DNA from: Dyella subtropica
GTDB taxonomy: Bacteria; Pseudomonadota; Gammaproteobacteria; Xanthomonadales; Rhodanobacteraceae
Reading direction: 5' to 3'
NCBI RefSeq assembly: GCF_026283965.1
Contig: NZ_JAPDPD010000009.1
Coordinates: 1-64,000, forward strand
DNA: 64,000 bases
Of the stretch, positions 44,538 to 53,908 are shown piece by piece. Under the pieces are notes generated by a model that was not told where the DNA came from, made no database searches, and saw only the letters and a program-made list of their open reading frames with translations. The stretch's first letter is position 1. The number at the start of each line of letters is the position of its first letter. A program made the translations under genes and the position numbers.

Positions 44538-47500
44538 TTAGAAGTCGTATGACACCGCCATGCGGGCGTAACGCGGCGATTCGAAGTACACACCCCGGTT
44601 GTAGGTGTTGGACACGGTGTACTGCGAGCTTTCGTACGTTGCCTCGTTCTGTACCGCCTTGCGCTCGTTCAGTACGTTGAACACAGCGAGGCTGAAGGCC
44701 AGCTTGTGGTCCGCAAACGCCGGACGGTATTCCACATTGAGGTCCAGCTTCTTGGTCCACGACATGCGGCCGTTGCTGCCGATCGGGCTGATCTTGCCAG
44801 CGCAGGAGTGGTAGGACGAACCATAGCTGGACGGGTCGGCTTCGTTCGCACCGAAGTAGCCCATGCAAGCCTTTGGCGCACCCGAGACAACGCGCAGTGC
44901 ACCCGACACCATCCATTCCGGCGAGACCTGGTAGCTGCCGCTGGCCTTGATCTGGTGCGTGCGGTCATTCGACAGCACGCCGTTGCTGCCCACCATCAGC
45001 GCGGCGAAGTCCCAATCCTGCGTCTTGGAGATGTCGTCCTGGCCGATGGTCGAAAGCACCTGGCCTTCGGTGTTGCCGTAACTGCGCGAGAACGTGTAGT
45101 CCACGCGACCCTGCCATTTGCCATCGAAGGGGTGCTCCAGGAACAGGTCGAGCGCGTAGTACTTACGCTTGGCACCTTTCTGGTCGAAGCCGAAGTCCTT
45201 CATGCTCATTTGCACCGAGGTGTAGCCACCGCCGGTGACGTTGGACAACAGGAAGGTGTTGGTGCGGCCCGGGTTGAACAGCAAGCAGCTGGACGGGAAG
45301 TTGACCTTGGCCGGATCGATGCCCATGGCCTGCGCCTTGGCACCGACTGAATTGAAGTCGCAGACGTCGTCGATGGCGGACTCCAGCTTGCGCACCGTCA
45401 CTTTGGCGCCGGTGACCCACTGCGGACCCAGAGTCTTGCTGAAACCAAGGATGGCCTCGTCCTGGTATTCCGCCTTCAGGCCTTTCGCTGCCACCGTCTT
45501 GGGGTCCGGAACTTTGCCGGTCTCGCCGTCGCCCGACACCGGGCCCGGGCCGAACGGCTTCAAGCCGGTCGGCGAGCCGGTCGCGTCGATACCCGTGTAA
45601 GTGAAGTACTCGTTCGTATAGGTCGACGGAGAGGCGCCGCGGATCGCCACGCTATTGGGAAGCGCAAGGAAATAGCGGCCTAGATTGCCGAATACCTTGA
45701 GCGTGGAGTCGCCGTACACGTCCCAGCTGAAGCCCAGACGCGGCGCCCACTGGTTCTTGTTCGTGACATAGGCCTGACCGGCGCTGTTGAGGTTGGTGAA
45801 CTTGTCGTCGCGGATACCCAGGCTGAGCAGCAGGTGATCGTTAACCTGCCAGCGGTCTTCCAGGTACTGCGCTTTCTGGTCCACCTGCATGCTGGTGGAA
45901 GTGCTGAAGATCAACTTGGACACGTAGTAGCCGCGACCGCCTGGGGCGCCCACGCCGTTGGTCGGGTCCAGCGGCACGTCCGGCCTGCCGGCATGGCCGT
46001 AGTACCACGCATAGCCCGGGCCACCCATGGCCTGGCCTTCGTGGTGCGCGATGAAGTGCATGTTGTCGATGCCGGCGGTCAGCTGGTGACTGCCCAGCTT
46101 GTATTCGACGTCCAGGCGCAGGCCATGCGTGCGGTCGTGCGCATCCGGCGAGGTGATCGAATAGGTGCTGACACCGTCTCTGATCGGCGTGCCGCCGGTG
46201 ATCAACGGGTCCTGTCGATTCACACTGCCGAGATACGGCAGCGTCGTGCTCAAACCCGGAGTCACCGAGTAATCCACCGCATGGTTCTGGCCGTAGGTGG
46301 CCGACACCGTCAGGTCATCCGTGATGTAGCCCGTGTACTTGGCGATGTAGATATCGCTGCCGGTCTTATGGCTGGTGTCATAGCCTGAGACCGCGCCTTG
46401 CGTATCGGTGGCGTAGTTGTAGGCGTAGCGCACACCGCTGTAATGGGTCTTGTTCGAGATCGTGGTCAGCTCAAGGATGTTGGAATCGGTGATGTTCCAG
46501 TCCAGCTTGGCGTAGTACTTGGGTCTCGAATACTTGTATTCGGTATTGGCTACGTTGCTCGCGTCGACTGCCGCGGTGGACTTGCCTTCCTGGCGGTCGG
46601 CTTCCGCAGCGATGAACATAAACAGCCTGTCCTTGATCAGCGGACCGCCGACGTAGGCGCTGTAAGTGGTGTTCCAGCTGGTGTTGTCCTTGCGCCTGCG
46701 GTAAATCGTGCCGGGCAAGGTCGGATCGGTATAGCTGTACCCCGTGGGCAGGGTCTGTGACGGGTAGTAGATGTTCTCGGGATCGCTGGCCAGAAACCGC
46801 GGCGCCCAAGTCATCTGTCCGCCGAAATGCCATTCGTTGCTGCCGCGCTTGCCGACCTGGCTGATCACGCCACCGTCGGAACGGCCGTACATGGCGCTAT
46901 AGCCACCGGTGTAGACCTCCTGCTGGTCGATGACGCCGTAGGGCAGGCCAATACCGCCGAGGTTCTTCAGCGGGTCGCTCGCATTGAAGCCGTTGATGTA
47001 ATAGGCGTTCTCGGCCACCGACGAACCACCGAACGAGACCACCGACGACCCCGTCCCCTGGCCGCTGAAATAACCGCTGCCGCTGACCACGCCGGGAGCG
47101 AGCAGGGCGATGGCCTCGGCGCTGCGCGCCAGCGGTAGCCTGGCTAGCTGTTGGGCGGTGACCACCATGCGCGAGTCCACCTGGGACACGTCGATCGCCG
47201 GCAATGAGCTTGCCGTTACGGTCACGGCCGAGAGCGACGAGGCATTGGCAGCGGCGGCAAAACTGACTTCCGTACCCGCGTTGACGGTCAGGCCGACATC
47301 CTTGCGGATGTCGACTGTCGCACCGTTCTTCTGCAGGGTGACGGTATAGCTGCCTAGCGGCAGGTTGGTGATGCGATAGCGGCCGGTAGCGTCGACCGGC
47401 ACTTGGCGCGTCAGGCCAGTGGGGCCTGCGACGGTCACGGTGTCGCCCGGCTCGGCCTGGCCGAAGATCGAACCCGTGGTGGACTGTGCGTAGGCGGTGG

Positions 47501-47582
47501 TGCCGGTCAAGCTCATCATCAGGGCGAGCACGAGACTAGAGCGCCGCGGCAGTTGGCCGCGACTTATCAGACGAAAATTCAT
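44538..47582 (-). CDS. Oar-like TonB-dependent receptor
   Basis: 1014 residues from the ATG at 47582 with GGGGGA upstream. The signal peptide ends TTAYAQS. A carboxypeptidase-regulatory-like beta domain (YRITNLPLGSYTVTLQKNGA) precedes the plug (LLAPGVVSGSGYFSGQG). A long 22-strand-type barrel ends in YARMAVSYDF, the aromatic C-terminus of outer-membrane proteins. Oar-type receptors import carbohydrate or peptide ligands; the ligand is not evident. It is transcribed alone and ends at a clear terminator. Confidence 0.92.
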   Translation of the reverse strand: MNFRLISRGQLPRRSSLVLALMMSLTGTTAYAQSTTGSIFGQAEPGDTVTVAGPTGLTRQVPVDATGRYRITNLPLGSYTVTLQKNGATVDIRKDVGLTVNAGTEVSFAAAANASSLSAVTVTASSLPAIDVSQVDSRMVVTAQQLARLPLARSAEAIALLAPGVVSGSGYFSGQGTGSSVVSFGGSSVAENAYYINGFNASDPLKNLGGIGLPYGVIDQQEVYTGGYSAMYGRSDGGVISQVGKRGSNEWHFGGQMTWAPRFLASDPENIYYPSQTLPTGYSYTDPTLPGTIYRRRKDNTSWNTTYSAYVGGPLIKDRLFMFIAAEADRQEGKSTAAVDASNVANTEYKYSRPKYYAKLDWNITDSNILELTTISNKTHYSGVRYAYNYATDTQGAVSGYDTSHKTGSDIYIAKYTGYITDDLTVSATYGQNHAVDYSVTPGLSTTLPYLGSVNRQDPLITGGTPIRDGVSTYSITSPDAHDRTHGLRLDVEYKLGSHQLTAGIDNMHFIAHHEGQAMGGPGYAWYYGHAGRPDVPLDPTNGVGAPGGRGYYVSKLIFSTSTSMQVDQKAQYLEDRWQVNDHLLLSLGIRDDKFTNLNSAGQAYVTNKNQWAPRLGFSWDVYGDSTLKVFGNLGRYFLALPNSVAIRGASPSTYTNEYFTYTGIDATGSPTGLKPFGPGPVSGDGETGKVPDPKTVAAKGLKAEYQDEAILGFSKTLGPQWVTGAKVTVRKLESAIDDVCDFNSVGAKAQAMGIDPAKVNFPSSCLLFNPGRTNTFLLSNVTGGGYTSVQMSMKDFGFDQKGAKRKYYALDLFLEHPFDGKWQGRVDYTFSRSYGNTEGQVLSTIGQDDISKTQDWDFAALMVGSNGVLSNDRTHQIKASGSYQVSPEWMVSGALRVVSGAPKACMGYFGANEADPSSYGSSYHSCAGKISPIGSNGRMSWTKKLDLNVEYRPAFADHKLAFSLAVFNVLNERKAVQNEATYESSQYTVSNTYNRGVYFESPRYARMAVSYDF

Positions 47583-47959
47583 TGAATCCCCCATCAGCCC
47601 ATGGTTTGGGCCGCACTAAGCCATGCCGCCGGCACTAGGTCCGGCTGGCGCATAACCATCAAGAAATCTCGCCGATGTCCCATTCCCGTCCCACCGGGAA
47701 TTCCTCCGACGAGCGCTAGGTCGTTTTCGCGGCAGCCCTCCCCTGAAGGCTTGGGTCAGTTAGTCCCTTACTAACCGGACCCAGCCAAGAAAACGAAACT
47801 AAACGTAAGAGAGCGATCGCGGCTCTGTCAACTAAAAGTTAAATTACTATTGAAACTATTCTGGCGCGGGGGGGCGTTGCCGAAATGAAAGCTCCAAACG
47901 TGGGGAAATCTCAGCCTCCGACCCGTTAACCTGGGCTTGGATATGGACAAGGAAACGTC
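47583..47959. promoter_or_regulatory. Divergent intergenic region with hairpin
   Basis: 377 bases separate the receptor and ligase genes. An imperfect hairpin at 47752-47783 pairs GGGTC..AGTTAGT with ACTAACCGGACCC. AT-rich stretches around 47795-47870 could hold promoters, but no consensus is claimed. No gene is seen. Confidence 0.35.
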
Positions 47960-48823
47960 ATGCAGCGATTCGCTCGATGGCCCCGCATTTTTTGCACACT
48001 CTTGATACAAGTCGGGCTGCTCATCAGTCCGATCGGTAAGGCTGCCAGCAACACGGCATCGGCACCCGTGATGTTGGCGAATGTCTATCACGAGGGTGTC
48101 GAACTCGATGAGTATTGGGTCAGCGAAAAATATGATGGTGTGCGCGGCTACTGGGACGGCGAGAAGCTTCTTACGCGCAGCGGCGCGACGATCCATCCGC
48201 CTGCGTGGTTTACCGCGCACTGGCCTAAGACACCGATGGATGGTGAGCTTTGGGCCGGGCGCGGGAAGTTCGAGGTCGCATCAGCCACCATTCGCCAGGA
48301 GCCCGCTGACGATACGGCGTGGCGGCGTATTCGCTTTATGGTGTTCGATCTGCCGGCGCATCCCGGGACATTCGACGAACGCATTCCGGCGCTCAATCTG
48401 CTGATGACTCAGCTGGACGTTCCATGGGTGCAAGCGGTGAAGCAATACAAGGTTGCCGACGATGCCGCGCTGAAGGCGCAACTCAATCGAGTGATTAAAA
48501 ACGGCGGTGAAGGCTTGATATTGCATCGCGGGGCATCGTTGTACCGCGCCATCCGCAGCGACGATTTGCTGAAATTCAAACCGTATGAAGACACCGAGGC
48601 TCGCGTTGTTGCGCATTTGCCCGGCAAGGGAAAGTACACCGGCATGATGGGCGCGCTGTTGGTGGAGATGCCTGATGGAACGCGGTTCCGTCTTGGCACC
48701 GGATTTACCGATGAACAGCGTCGTCATCCGCCGGCAGTTGGGAGCCAGGTGACCTATCGGTATCGCGGAACGACATCGACCGGTAAGCCGCGTTTTGCGA
48801 GTTTCTTGCGGGTTCGAGAGTAA
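47960..48823 (+). CDS. Periplasmic ATP-dependent DNA ligase (LigE type)
   Basis: 287 residues with an N-terminal signal (LLIQVGLLISPIGKA). Minimal ligase core: motif I SEKYDGVRG with nucleophile K57, motif III FMVFDLP, motif IV EGLILHR and motif V LLKFKPY, then an OB-fold ending in VTYRYRG. No extra domains, as in LigE. Such exported ligases are associated with natural competence and extracellular or biofilm DNA. AAGGA precedes the ATG. A role in repairing incoming DNA fits a type IV pilus-bearing organism but is inference. Confidence 0.92.
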   Translation: MQRFARWPRIFCTLLIQVGLLISPIGKAASNTASAPVMLANVYHEGVELDEYWVSEKYDGVRGYWDGEKLLTRSGATIHPPAWFTAHWPKTPMDGELWAGRGKFEVASATIRQEPADDTAWRRIRFMVFDLPAHPGTFDERIPALNLLMTQLDVPWVQAVKQYKVADDAALKAQLNRVIKNGGEGLILHRGASLYRAIRSDDLLKFKPYEDTEARVVAHLPGKGKYTGMMGALLVEMPDGTRFRLGTGFTDEQRRHPPAVGSQVTYRYRGTTSTGKPRFASFLRVRE

Positions 48824-48897
48824 GTGTCTCCCGGCAGAGCCGGGGGCATTAGAAATGCGAGCCGCTCGAGGCGAATGAATAGTCAGTAGGTGGGTGG

Positions 48898-49632
48898 CTA
48901 GATGTCGCCATGCAGAGCTTGCAGCGCCGCCAATGCAGCAAGGCCCGCCGTTTCTGTGCGCAGGATGCGCGGACCCAGGCGCAGGCCTTCGAAGCCGGCG
49001 GCGCTGAGCGCTGCGGTGTCTCGCTCGCCCAGGCCGCCCTCGGGGCCGACGACCAAGATGCCGGCGGCGGCGTCAAAACGCAGATGGCGTGCCTGCACGG
49101 TGCCCTCTGGCAACAGAGCCAGTCGTAGTGCACCGTTGCTGTCCAGTCCACGCAGCCACGATTCCAGTGGTTGCGCCGGTGTCACTTCAGGCACGCGAGC
49201 GCGTCCGCTTTGTTCGCAAGCGCTGGCAGCGACGGCGCGCCAGTGCGCAAGACGTTTCTCGGCGCGACTCGCATCGAGTTTCACTTCGGAGCGTTCGGTG
49301 AGCAGGGGCACGATGCGGGCGACGCTTAGCTCGGTGGCCTTCTGCACGATCAGGTCCATCTTTTCGCCGCGGGCGACGCCCTGGGCGAGCGTAAGGCGCA
49401 GGGGCGATTCGTTATCGACCGGCTGGGCGGATTGCACGTGCACGCTCACCTCGCGCTTGCCCACGGCGGTAAGGGTGGCTGGGTAGTCGTGGCCGTCGCC
49501 GTTGAACAGGGTCAATTCGTCGCCCACGACCATGCGCAGCACGCGTGCAACGTGCTCGCCGGCCTGGCTCGGCAGGTTCAGTTCCGTGCCGGAGGCGAGT
49601 GGTTGATCAACGTAGATACGGATGATGCGCAT
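48898..49632 (-). CDS. rsmE: 16S rRNA (uracil1498-N3)-methyltransferase
   Basis: 244 residues, the usual RsmE length. An N-terminal PUA-like part (RVLRMVVGDELTLFNGDGHD) is followed by a SPOUT methyltransferase with the knot motifs LVVGPEGGLGERDTAAL and LGPRILRTETAGLAAL. It methylates U1498 of 16S rRNA using S-adenosylmethionine. It is divergent from the small exported protein gene. Confidence 0.95.
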   Translation of the reverse strand: MRIIRIYVDQPLASGTELNLPSQAGEHVARVLRMVVGDELTLFNGDGHDYPATLTAVGKREVSVHVQSAQPVDNESPLRLTLAQGVARGEKMDLIVQKATELSVARIVPLLTERSEVKLDASRAEKRLAHWRAVAASACEQSGRARVPEVTPAQPLESWLRGLDSNGALRLALLPEGTVQARHLRFDAAAGILVVGPEGGLGERDTAALSAAGFEGLRLGPRILRTETAGLAALAALQALHGDI

Positions 49633-49802
49633 GGCGGTTCAGCGGCTCTGCAAAAACGTTCAGGAAAGGCAGTGAGGATAGCCGAGGCGGTGGCGAAGCT
49701 GAATTTTTGCGAGATGTCCGGGCGCTGGCCGTTGCCGGGATGGCGCATCAGGCGCAGCATGATGAATGCCTGCCCCCACGGCATCTCATGAGGTTCGATG
49801 TC

Positions 49803-50153
49803 ATGTTCAAGCCAGTCATTGTTGCCACCACATTGATGGTGGCGCTCGGTAGCGCCAGCGCTTTTGCACAGAGCACGCCGACCGATGCACGCACGCACGC
49901 GGTCGAAGGCCTGGAGACCAGTTCTTATACGCCCGCGCCCGGTAACGCCAAGGTCGACAACAAGTCAGCCGTCAAGGCGGATGACCGCAACTGCCTTCGC
50001 GAGACGGGCAGCATGATCAAGGCGAAGAAAGGGAAGTGTTTGCCGGTCGCTGGGCGGGTTTACTCCAAGGACGATTTGGATCGTACCGGTGAGCGGAATC
50101 TTGGGCCGGCGCTGGAGAAGCTTGATCCGAGTATTTCTACGCGCGGGCATTGA
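49803..50153 (+). CDS. Hypothetical exported protein
   Basis: 116 residues from the ATG at 49803 with GAGG about 9 bases upstream; an ATG at 49788 is also in frame. The signal peptide ends ASAFAQS. Two cysteines (DDRNCLRETG, GKCLPVAGR) could form a disulfide. The motif CLRETGSMIKAKKGKCLP recurs in small xanthomonad-type exported proteins of unknown role. No catalytic residues are visible. Confidence 0.72.
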   Translation: MFKPVIVATTLMVALGSASAFAQSTPTDARTHAVEGLETSSYTPAPGNAKVDNKSAVKADDRNCLRETGSMIKAKKGKCLPVAGRVYSKDDLDRTGERNLGPALEKLDPSISTRGH

Positions 50154-50169
50154 GAGCGGAGCGTTGTCG

Positions 50170-50287
50170 CAAGAGCTTTACCCCTCCCCAGCCCTCCCCT
50201 GCAAGCAAGGGAGGGAGCAGGTCGTCGCTAGCTCTTAGCTCCTCCCCTTGCTTGCAGGGGGAGGCTGGGAGGGGGTAAGCCCTTGCG
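50170..50287. repeat. Repeat family E copy 2 (large cruciform)
   Basis: The arms CGCAAGAGCTTTACCCCTCC..CCCTGCAAGCAAGGGAGGG and CCTCCCCTTGC..GGGAGGGGGTAAGCCCTTGCG pair almost fully over about 45 bases each. It lies between the exported protein and bioA and may act as a strong transcriptional barrier between the convergent genes. Confidence 0.85.
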
Positions 50288-50311
50288 ACACCCTTCACGC
50301 TCTCATGAGTC

Positions 50312-51679
50312 TCAGTCAGCCACAGCACGCTCGATACCGGCGATAGCAACATCCACCAGCAGATCGATCTCTTGCTCCGTGACCACATAGGGCGGCATGA
50401 AGTAGATGACGTTACCCAGCGGCCGCAGCACCGCGCCGTTTTCCAGGCCATGCAGGTAGACGCGCAATCCGCGACGCTCTTCGGCGGCAAAGGGTTGGCG
50501 TGTGGTTTTGTCGCGCACCAGTTCCACCGCAGCGATCATGCCGGTCTGTCGCACGTCGGCGACATGCGGATGATCGCGTAGGGGCGCGAGCCGTGTCGCG
50601 AGGTGAGCCGCAAGTTTGCGGTTGCGTTCCAGCACCGGTTCTTCGCGGAAGATCTGCAAGGTGGCCAGGGCGGCGCGGCAGGCCAGCGGGTTGCCGGTGT
50701 AGCTGTGTGAATGCAGAAAGGCCTTGCCCGCGTTGTATTCGGCGTAGAACGCCTCGTAGACGGATGCGGTGGTGAGCACCGCCGACAAGGGCAGGAAGCC
50801 GCCGGTGAGTCCTTTCGACAGGCACATGAAGTCGGGCGAGACGTTGGCCTGTTCGCAAGCGAACAGCGTGCCGGTGCGGCCAAACCCCACGGCGATCTCG
50901 TCGGCGATGAAATGCACCTGGTACTCGTCGCATAACGCACGCAGGCCGGTGAGGTAGGCCGGGTGGAACATGCGCATGCCGCCGGCGCATTGCACCAACG
51001 GTTCCACGATCACCGCGCAGGTTTCGTGGGCGTGGCGTTCCAGCAGTGCACGCAGTTCGCCCAATCGACGTTGCGCGCAGGCTTCGGGGCTTTCGCCGGG
51101 CTCGGCTTCGTAGGTGTCGGGGCAGGGCGCGAGAATGGGAGTGAGCAGCAGCGGCGCATAGGTTTTGCGGTAGAGCGCGACATCGCTCACCGAGAGCGCG
51201 CCCAGGGTTTCGCCGTGGTAGCTACCGGTGAGTGCGATGAAGCGGGTCTTTTCGCCGTGGCCCTGGTTGAGCCAGTAGTGGAAGCTCATCTTCAGCGCCA
51301 CTTCGATGGCCGCTGAGCCGTTGTCGGCCAGGAAGACACGGTCCAGCCCAGCCGGCGTGACCTGCACCAGTTGCTCGGCCAGTTCGATGGCCGGCTCGTG
51401 GGTGAAGCCGGCGAAGATCACATGCTCCAGCGTGTCCAGCTGCTGCTTCAGCGCGGCGCCGATGCGCGGATTGGCATGGCCGAACAGGTTGGTCCACCAC
51501 GAGCTGATGCCGTCCAGGTAGCGGCGGCCATCGGCGTCGATCAGCCAGGCGCCTTCGCCACGCACGATGGGCAACATCGGCACCGTGCCGGCGTGGTCGT
51601 GCATCTGGGTGCAGGGGTGCCACAGGTGGCGTAGATCGCGCGCGGCGAGGGCGCGGTTGCGGCTTTCGTTGGGGGTCAT
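50312..51679 (-). CDS. bioA: Adenosylmethionine-8-amino-7-oxononanoate aminotransferase
   Basis: 455 residues from the ATG at 51679; 12 more codons upstream are open. Class III PLP aminotransferase of biotin synthesis, converting KAPA to DAPA with SAM as amino donor. Typical BioA features: LWHPCTQM near the start, SSWWTNLFGHANPRIGAALK, GSYHGETLGALS, FIADEIAVGFGRTG and the PLP lysine in CLSKGLTGG. No other bio genes are in the window. It is divergent from the gspN-like gene. Confidence 0.95.
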   Translation of the reverse strand: MTPNESRNRALAARDLRHLWHPCTQMHDHAGTVPMLPIVRGEGAWLIDADGRRYLDGISSWWTNLFGHANPRIGAALKQQLDTLEHVIFAGFTHEPAIELAEQLVQVTPAGLDRVFLADNGSAAIEVALKMSFHYWLNQGHGEKTRFIALTGSYHGETLGALSVSDVALYRKTYAPLLLTPILAPCPDTYEAEPGESPEACAQRRLGELRALLERHAHETCAVIVEPLVQCAGGMRMFHPAYLTGLRALCDEYQVHFIADEIAVGFGRTGTLFACEQANVSPDFMCLSKGLTGGFLPLSAVLTTASVYEAFYAEYNAGKAFLHSHSYTGNPLACRAALATLQIFREEPVLERNRKLAAHLATRLAPLRDHPHVADVRQTGMIAAVELVRDKTTRQPFAAEERRGLRVYLHGLENGAVLRPLGNVIYFMPPYVVTEQEIDLLVDVAIAGIERAVAD

Positions 51680-51745
51680 CCGGTTATGATCGTTGTTTGG
51701 CGCCTGGCTGCTCAAGCCCGTCCATCCCTTAAGGAGTCCCCCCGT

Positions 51746-52555
51746 TTGAACCGGTCGCGCGCCGTATTGGCCTTTGTCGCCCTGCTGTTGCTTGCCGCCT
51801 TGCTGGTCGCATTTCTACCGGCGCGCTGGGTCAAGCCGCAGCTGGAAGCGCGGCTGCACGGCCTGCGGCTGGAAGGGGTAAGCGGGACCTTGTGGCAGGG
51901 CCATGCCGACAAGTTGTTGGCCGTCCACGGCGACGATCTGGGCCGGCTGGACTGGCAGCTTTCGCGGCGCGCCTTGCTGGGCGACACCCAGCTTGGCCTG
52001 GCACTGGTCGGGCCGGCGGGGCATTTCAGCGGGCAGATGCGGAAACTCGACGCGCAGCGTGTGGAGTGGAGTCAGCTGCATGTCGAAAGCGACCTGGTTG
52101 CGCTCACTGAACGCTTCTTGCCACAGGGCACCCGCCTGCGCGGCACGTTGGCGATCGACGGCGGCCGTGCGGTGCTGCAGGGCCGCTGGCCGGTGGAACT
52201 CGACGCCCAGGCGCATTGGAATGGCGCGCAACTGCTGGGTCAGGATCGCACGCTTGATTTCGGTAACCTGCAGTTGCAGGCGAGCGGCGAGGGCGGTGTG
52301 GTCCAAGGCAGCTTGCAGGACGACGGGAACGGACCGCTGCAGCTCGCCGGCCAGTTCGACCTTAGCCCGCTGGGCTGGCACTACGACATCAAGGCCAAAC
52401 CCCGCCAGCCCGATCCCGCCCTGAGCCAATGGCTTGCCGGTTTCGGTCCCATGGGCGCGGACGGCACCATGCATCTAAAACGCAGGGGCGGCATCGCTGC
52501 CGGCTCGTCTAAAGAACGTCCCTCCAAAGAACATCCCTCCAAAGAGCATCCATGA
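51746..52555 (+). CDS. gspN: Type II secretion system protein N (GspN)
   Basis: 269 residues from a TTG at 51746, chosen because AAGGAG lies at 51731-51736 and no better start gives the membrane anchor (AVLAFVALLLLAALLVAFLP). The rest matches the GspN fold: EGVSGTLWQGHADKL, LDWQLSRRALLGDTQLGLAL, WPVELDAQAHWNGAQLL. The C-terminus carries three KEHP-like repeats. No other secretion genes flank it, so it is an orphan copy. It leads the operon gspN-IMPase-nudE-cysQ-mazG. Confidence 0.85.
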   Translation: MNRSRAVLAFVALLLLAALLVAFLPARWVKPQLEARLHGLRLEGVSGTLWQGHADKLLAVHGDDLGRLDWQLSRRALLGDTQLGLALVGPAGHFSGQMRKLDAQRVEWSQLHVESDLVALTERFLPQGTRLRGTLAIDGGRAVLQGRWPVELDAQAHWNGAQLLGQDRTLDFGNLQLQASGEGGVVQGSLQDDGNGPLQLAGQFDLSPLGWHYDIKAKPRQPDPALSQWLAGFGPMGADGTMHLKRRGGIAAGSSKERPSKEHPSKEHP

Positions 52556-52565
52556 TGGGGAATCC

Positions 52566-53351
52566 ATGAGTTCGCTGAATCTTTCAGTGGCTTTGCATGC
52601 GGCACGCGAAGCGGCGGAAGCCGCCGGTGAAGTGATCCGTCATTACTGGCGGCGCGGTGTCGAGGTGGAGCTGAAAAGCGACGCCACGCCTGTCACGGTC
52701 GCCGATCGCGAGGCCGAGCTGGCGATTCGCAAGGTGCTGCATGAGGCGCTGCCCGAGGCGGCGATCTTCGGCGAAGAGTTCGGCCACGATGGCGGCACGC
52801 AGAACTTGCTGTGGCTGGTCGATCCGCTCGACGGCACCAAGAGCTTCGTGCGGCGTACGCCGTTCTTCTCCACCCAGATCGCCCTGATGCACAACGGCGA
52901 GTTGGTGCTGGGCGTGTCGAGCGCGCCGGTCTACGGCGAAACCCTGTGGGCCAGCGCCGGTGGCGGCACTTGGTTCGAGGGCGAGCGCATGCATGTGGCG
53001 GCTACCGAGGCGATGGCGCAGGCGTCGATCTCCACCGGCAACATCAAATCGCTTACCCGCGATGCTCGTTGGGACGAACTGGGCGCCCTGATTCGCGACA
53101 GCAACCGCATCCGCGGCTATGGCGACTTCTGTCATTACCACCTGCTGGCGCGCGGTGGTCTGGATCTGGTGATCGAGTCGGACGTCAACATTCTCGACGT
53201 GGCGGCCCTGGCTGTGATCGTGCGCGAGGCGGGCGGCGTGTTCACCGATTTGGACGGCCAGCCGCTCACCTTGGACTCCCAAAGCGTACTGGCTGGCGCA
53301 CCCGCGCTACATGCCCAGGCTCTGGCCCGCTTGCGCGCTAGAATGGCGTGA
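52566..53351 (+). CDS. Inositol monophosphatase family phosphatase (histidinol-phosphatase-like)
   Basis: 261 residues. Metal-binding motifs are intact: GEEFG near 70, WLVDPLDGTKSFVRR and the C-terminal DVNILDVAALAVIVREAGG. The family hydrolyses inositol-1-phosphate, histidinol-phosphate or fructose-bisphosphate. The text resembles the HisN-type histidinol-phosphatases, but specificity cannot be read. It follows gspN by 10 bases and its stop overlaps nudE by one base (TGATG). Confidence 0.9.
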   Translation: MSSLNLSVALHAAREAAEAAGEVIRHYWRRGVEVELKSDATPVTVADREAELAIRKVLHEALPEAAIFGEEFGHDGGTQNLLWLVDPLDGTKSFVRRTPFFSTQIALMHNGELVLGVSSAPVYGETLWASAGGGTWFEGERMHVAATEAMAQASISTGNIKSLTRDARWDELGALIRDSNRIRGYGDFCHYHLLARGGLDLVIESDVNILDVAALAVIVREAGGVFTDLDGQPLTLDSQSVLAGAPALHAQALARLRARMA

Positions 53352-53908
53352 TGCGCAAACCACCGATCATCCATGCCACCCGCGACGTGCACGACAGCCA
53401 TTTCCTGCGTGTCGAGCAGCTCGATCTGGAGTTCTCCAACGGCGAACGCCGCACCTACGAACGCTTGAAAGGCGGCGGCTTGGGCGCGGTGATCATCGTA
53501 CCCATGCTGGACCACGAAACCGTACTGCTGGTGCGCGAGTACGGTGCGGGTGTGGGCCGCTACGAACTGAGTCTGCCCAAAGGGCGGCTGGATCAGGACG
53601 AAACGGCCGAGCAGGGCGCGGATCGCGAATTGAAGGAAGAGATCGGCTACGGCGCGCGCCAGTTGAAGATCCTGCATAACCTGTCGCTGTCGCCTTCGTA
53701 CATGACGCATATGGCGCATGTGGTGCTGGCGCAGGATCTCTATCCCGAGCGCCTGGAAGGCGATGAGCCGGAAGAGTTGGAAGTAGTGCCTTGGAAGCTG
53801 GCCGATCTGCACGAGCTGATCGCCCGCGACGACGTGACTGAAGGGCGTTCCATCGCCGCCTTGTTCATGGCTCGCGAATACCTTGCCGGCCGCTTCAAGC
53901 CGGCATGA
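53351..53908 (+). CDS. nudE: ADP compounds hydrolase NudE
   Basis: 185 residues of the Nudix superfamily. The box is complete: G of KGRLDQDE, the REL and EEIG positions following at the correct spacing. NudE hydrolyses ADP-ribose, NADH and diadenosine polyphosphates. VREYGAGVGRYELSLPKG upstream of the box and LSLSPSYMTHMAHVVLAQ downstream are typical. It overlaps the preceding gene by one base and the next by ATGA, indicating translational coupling. Confidence 0.93.
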   Translation: MRKPPIIHATRDVHDSHFLRVEQLDLEFSNGERRTYERLKGGGLGAVIIVPMLDHETVLLVREYGAGVGRYELSLPKGRLDQDETAEQGADRELKEEIGYGARQLKILHNLSLSPSYMTHMAHVVLAQDLYPERLEGDEPEELEVVPWKLADLHELIARDDVTEGRSIAALFMAREYLAGRFKPA

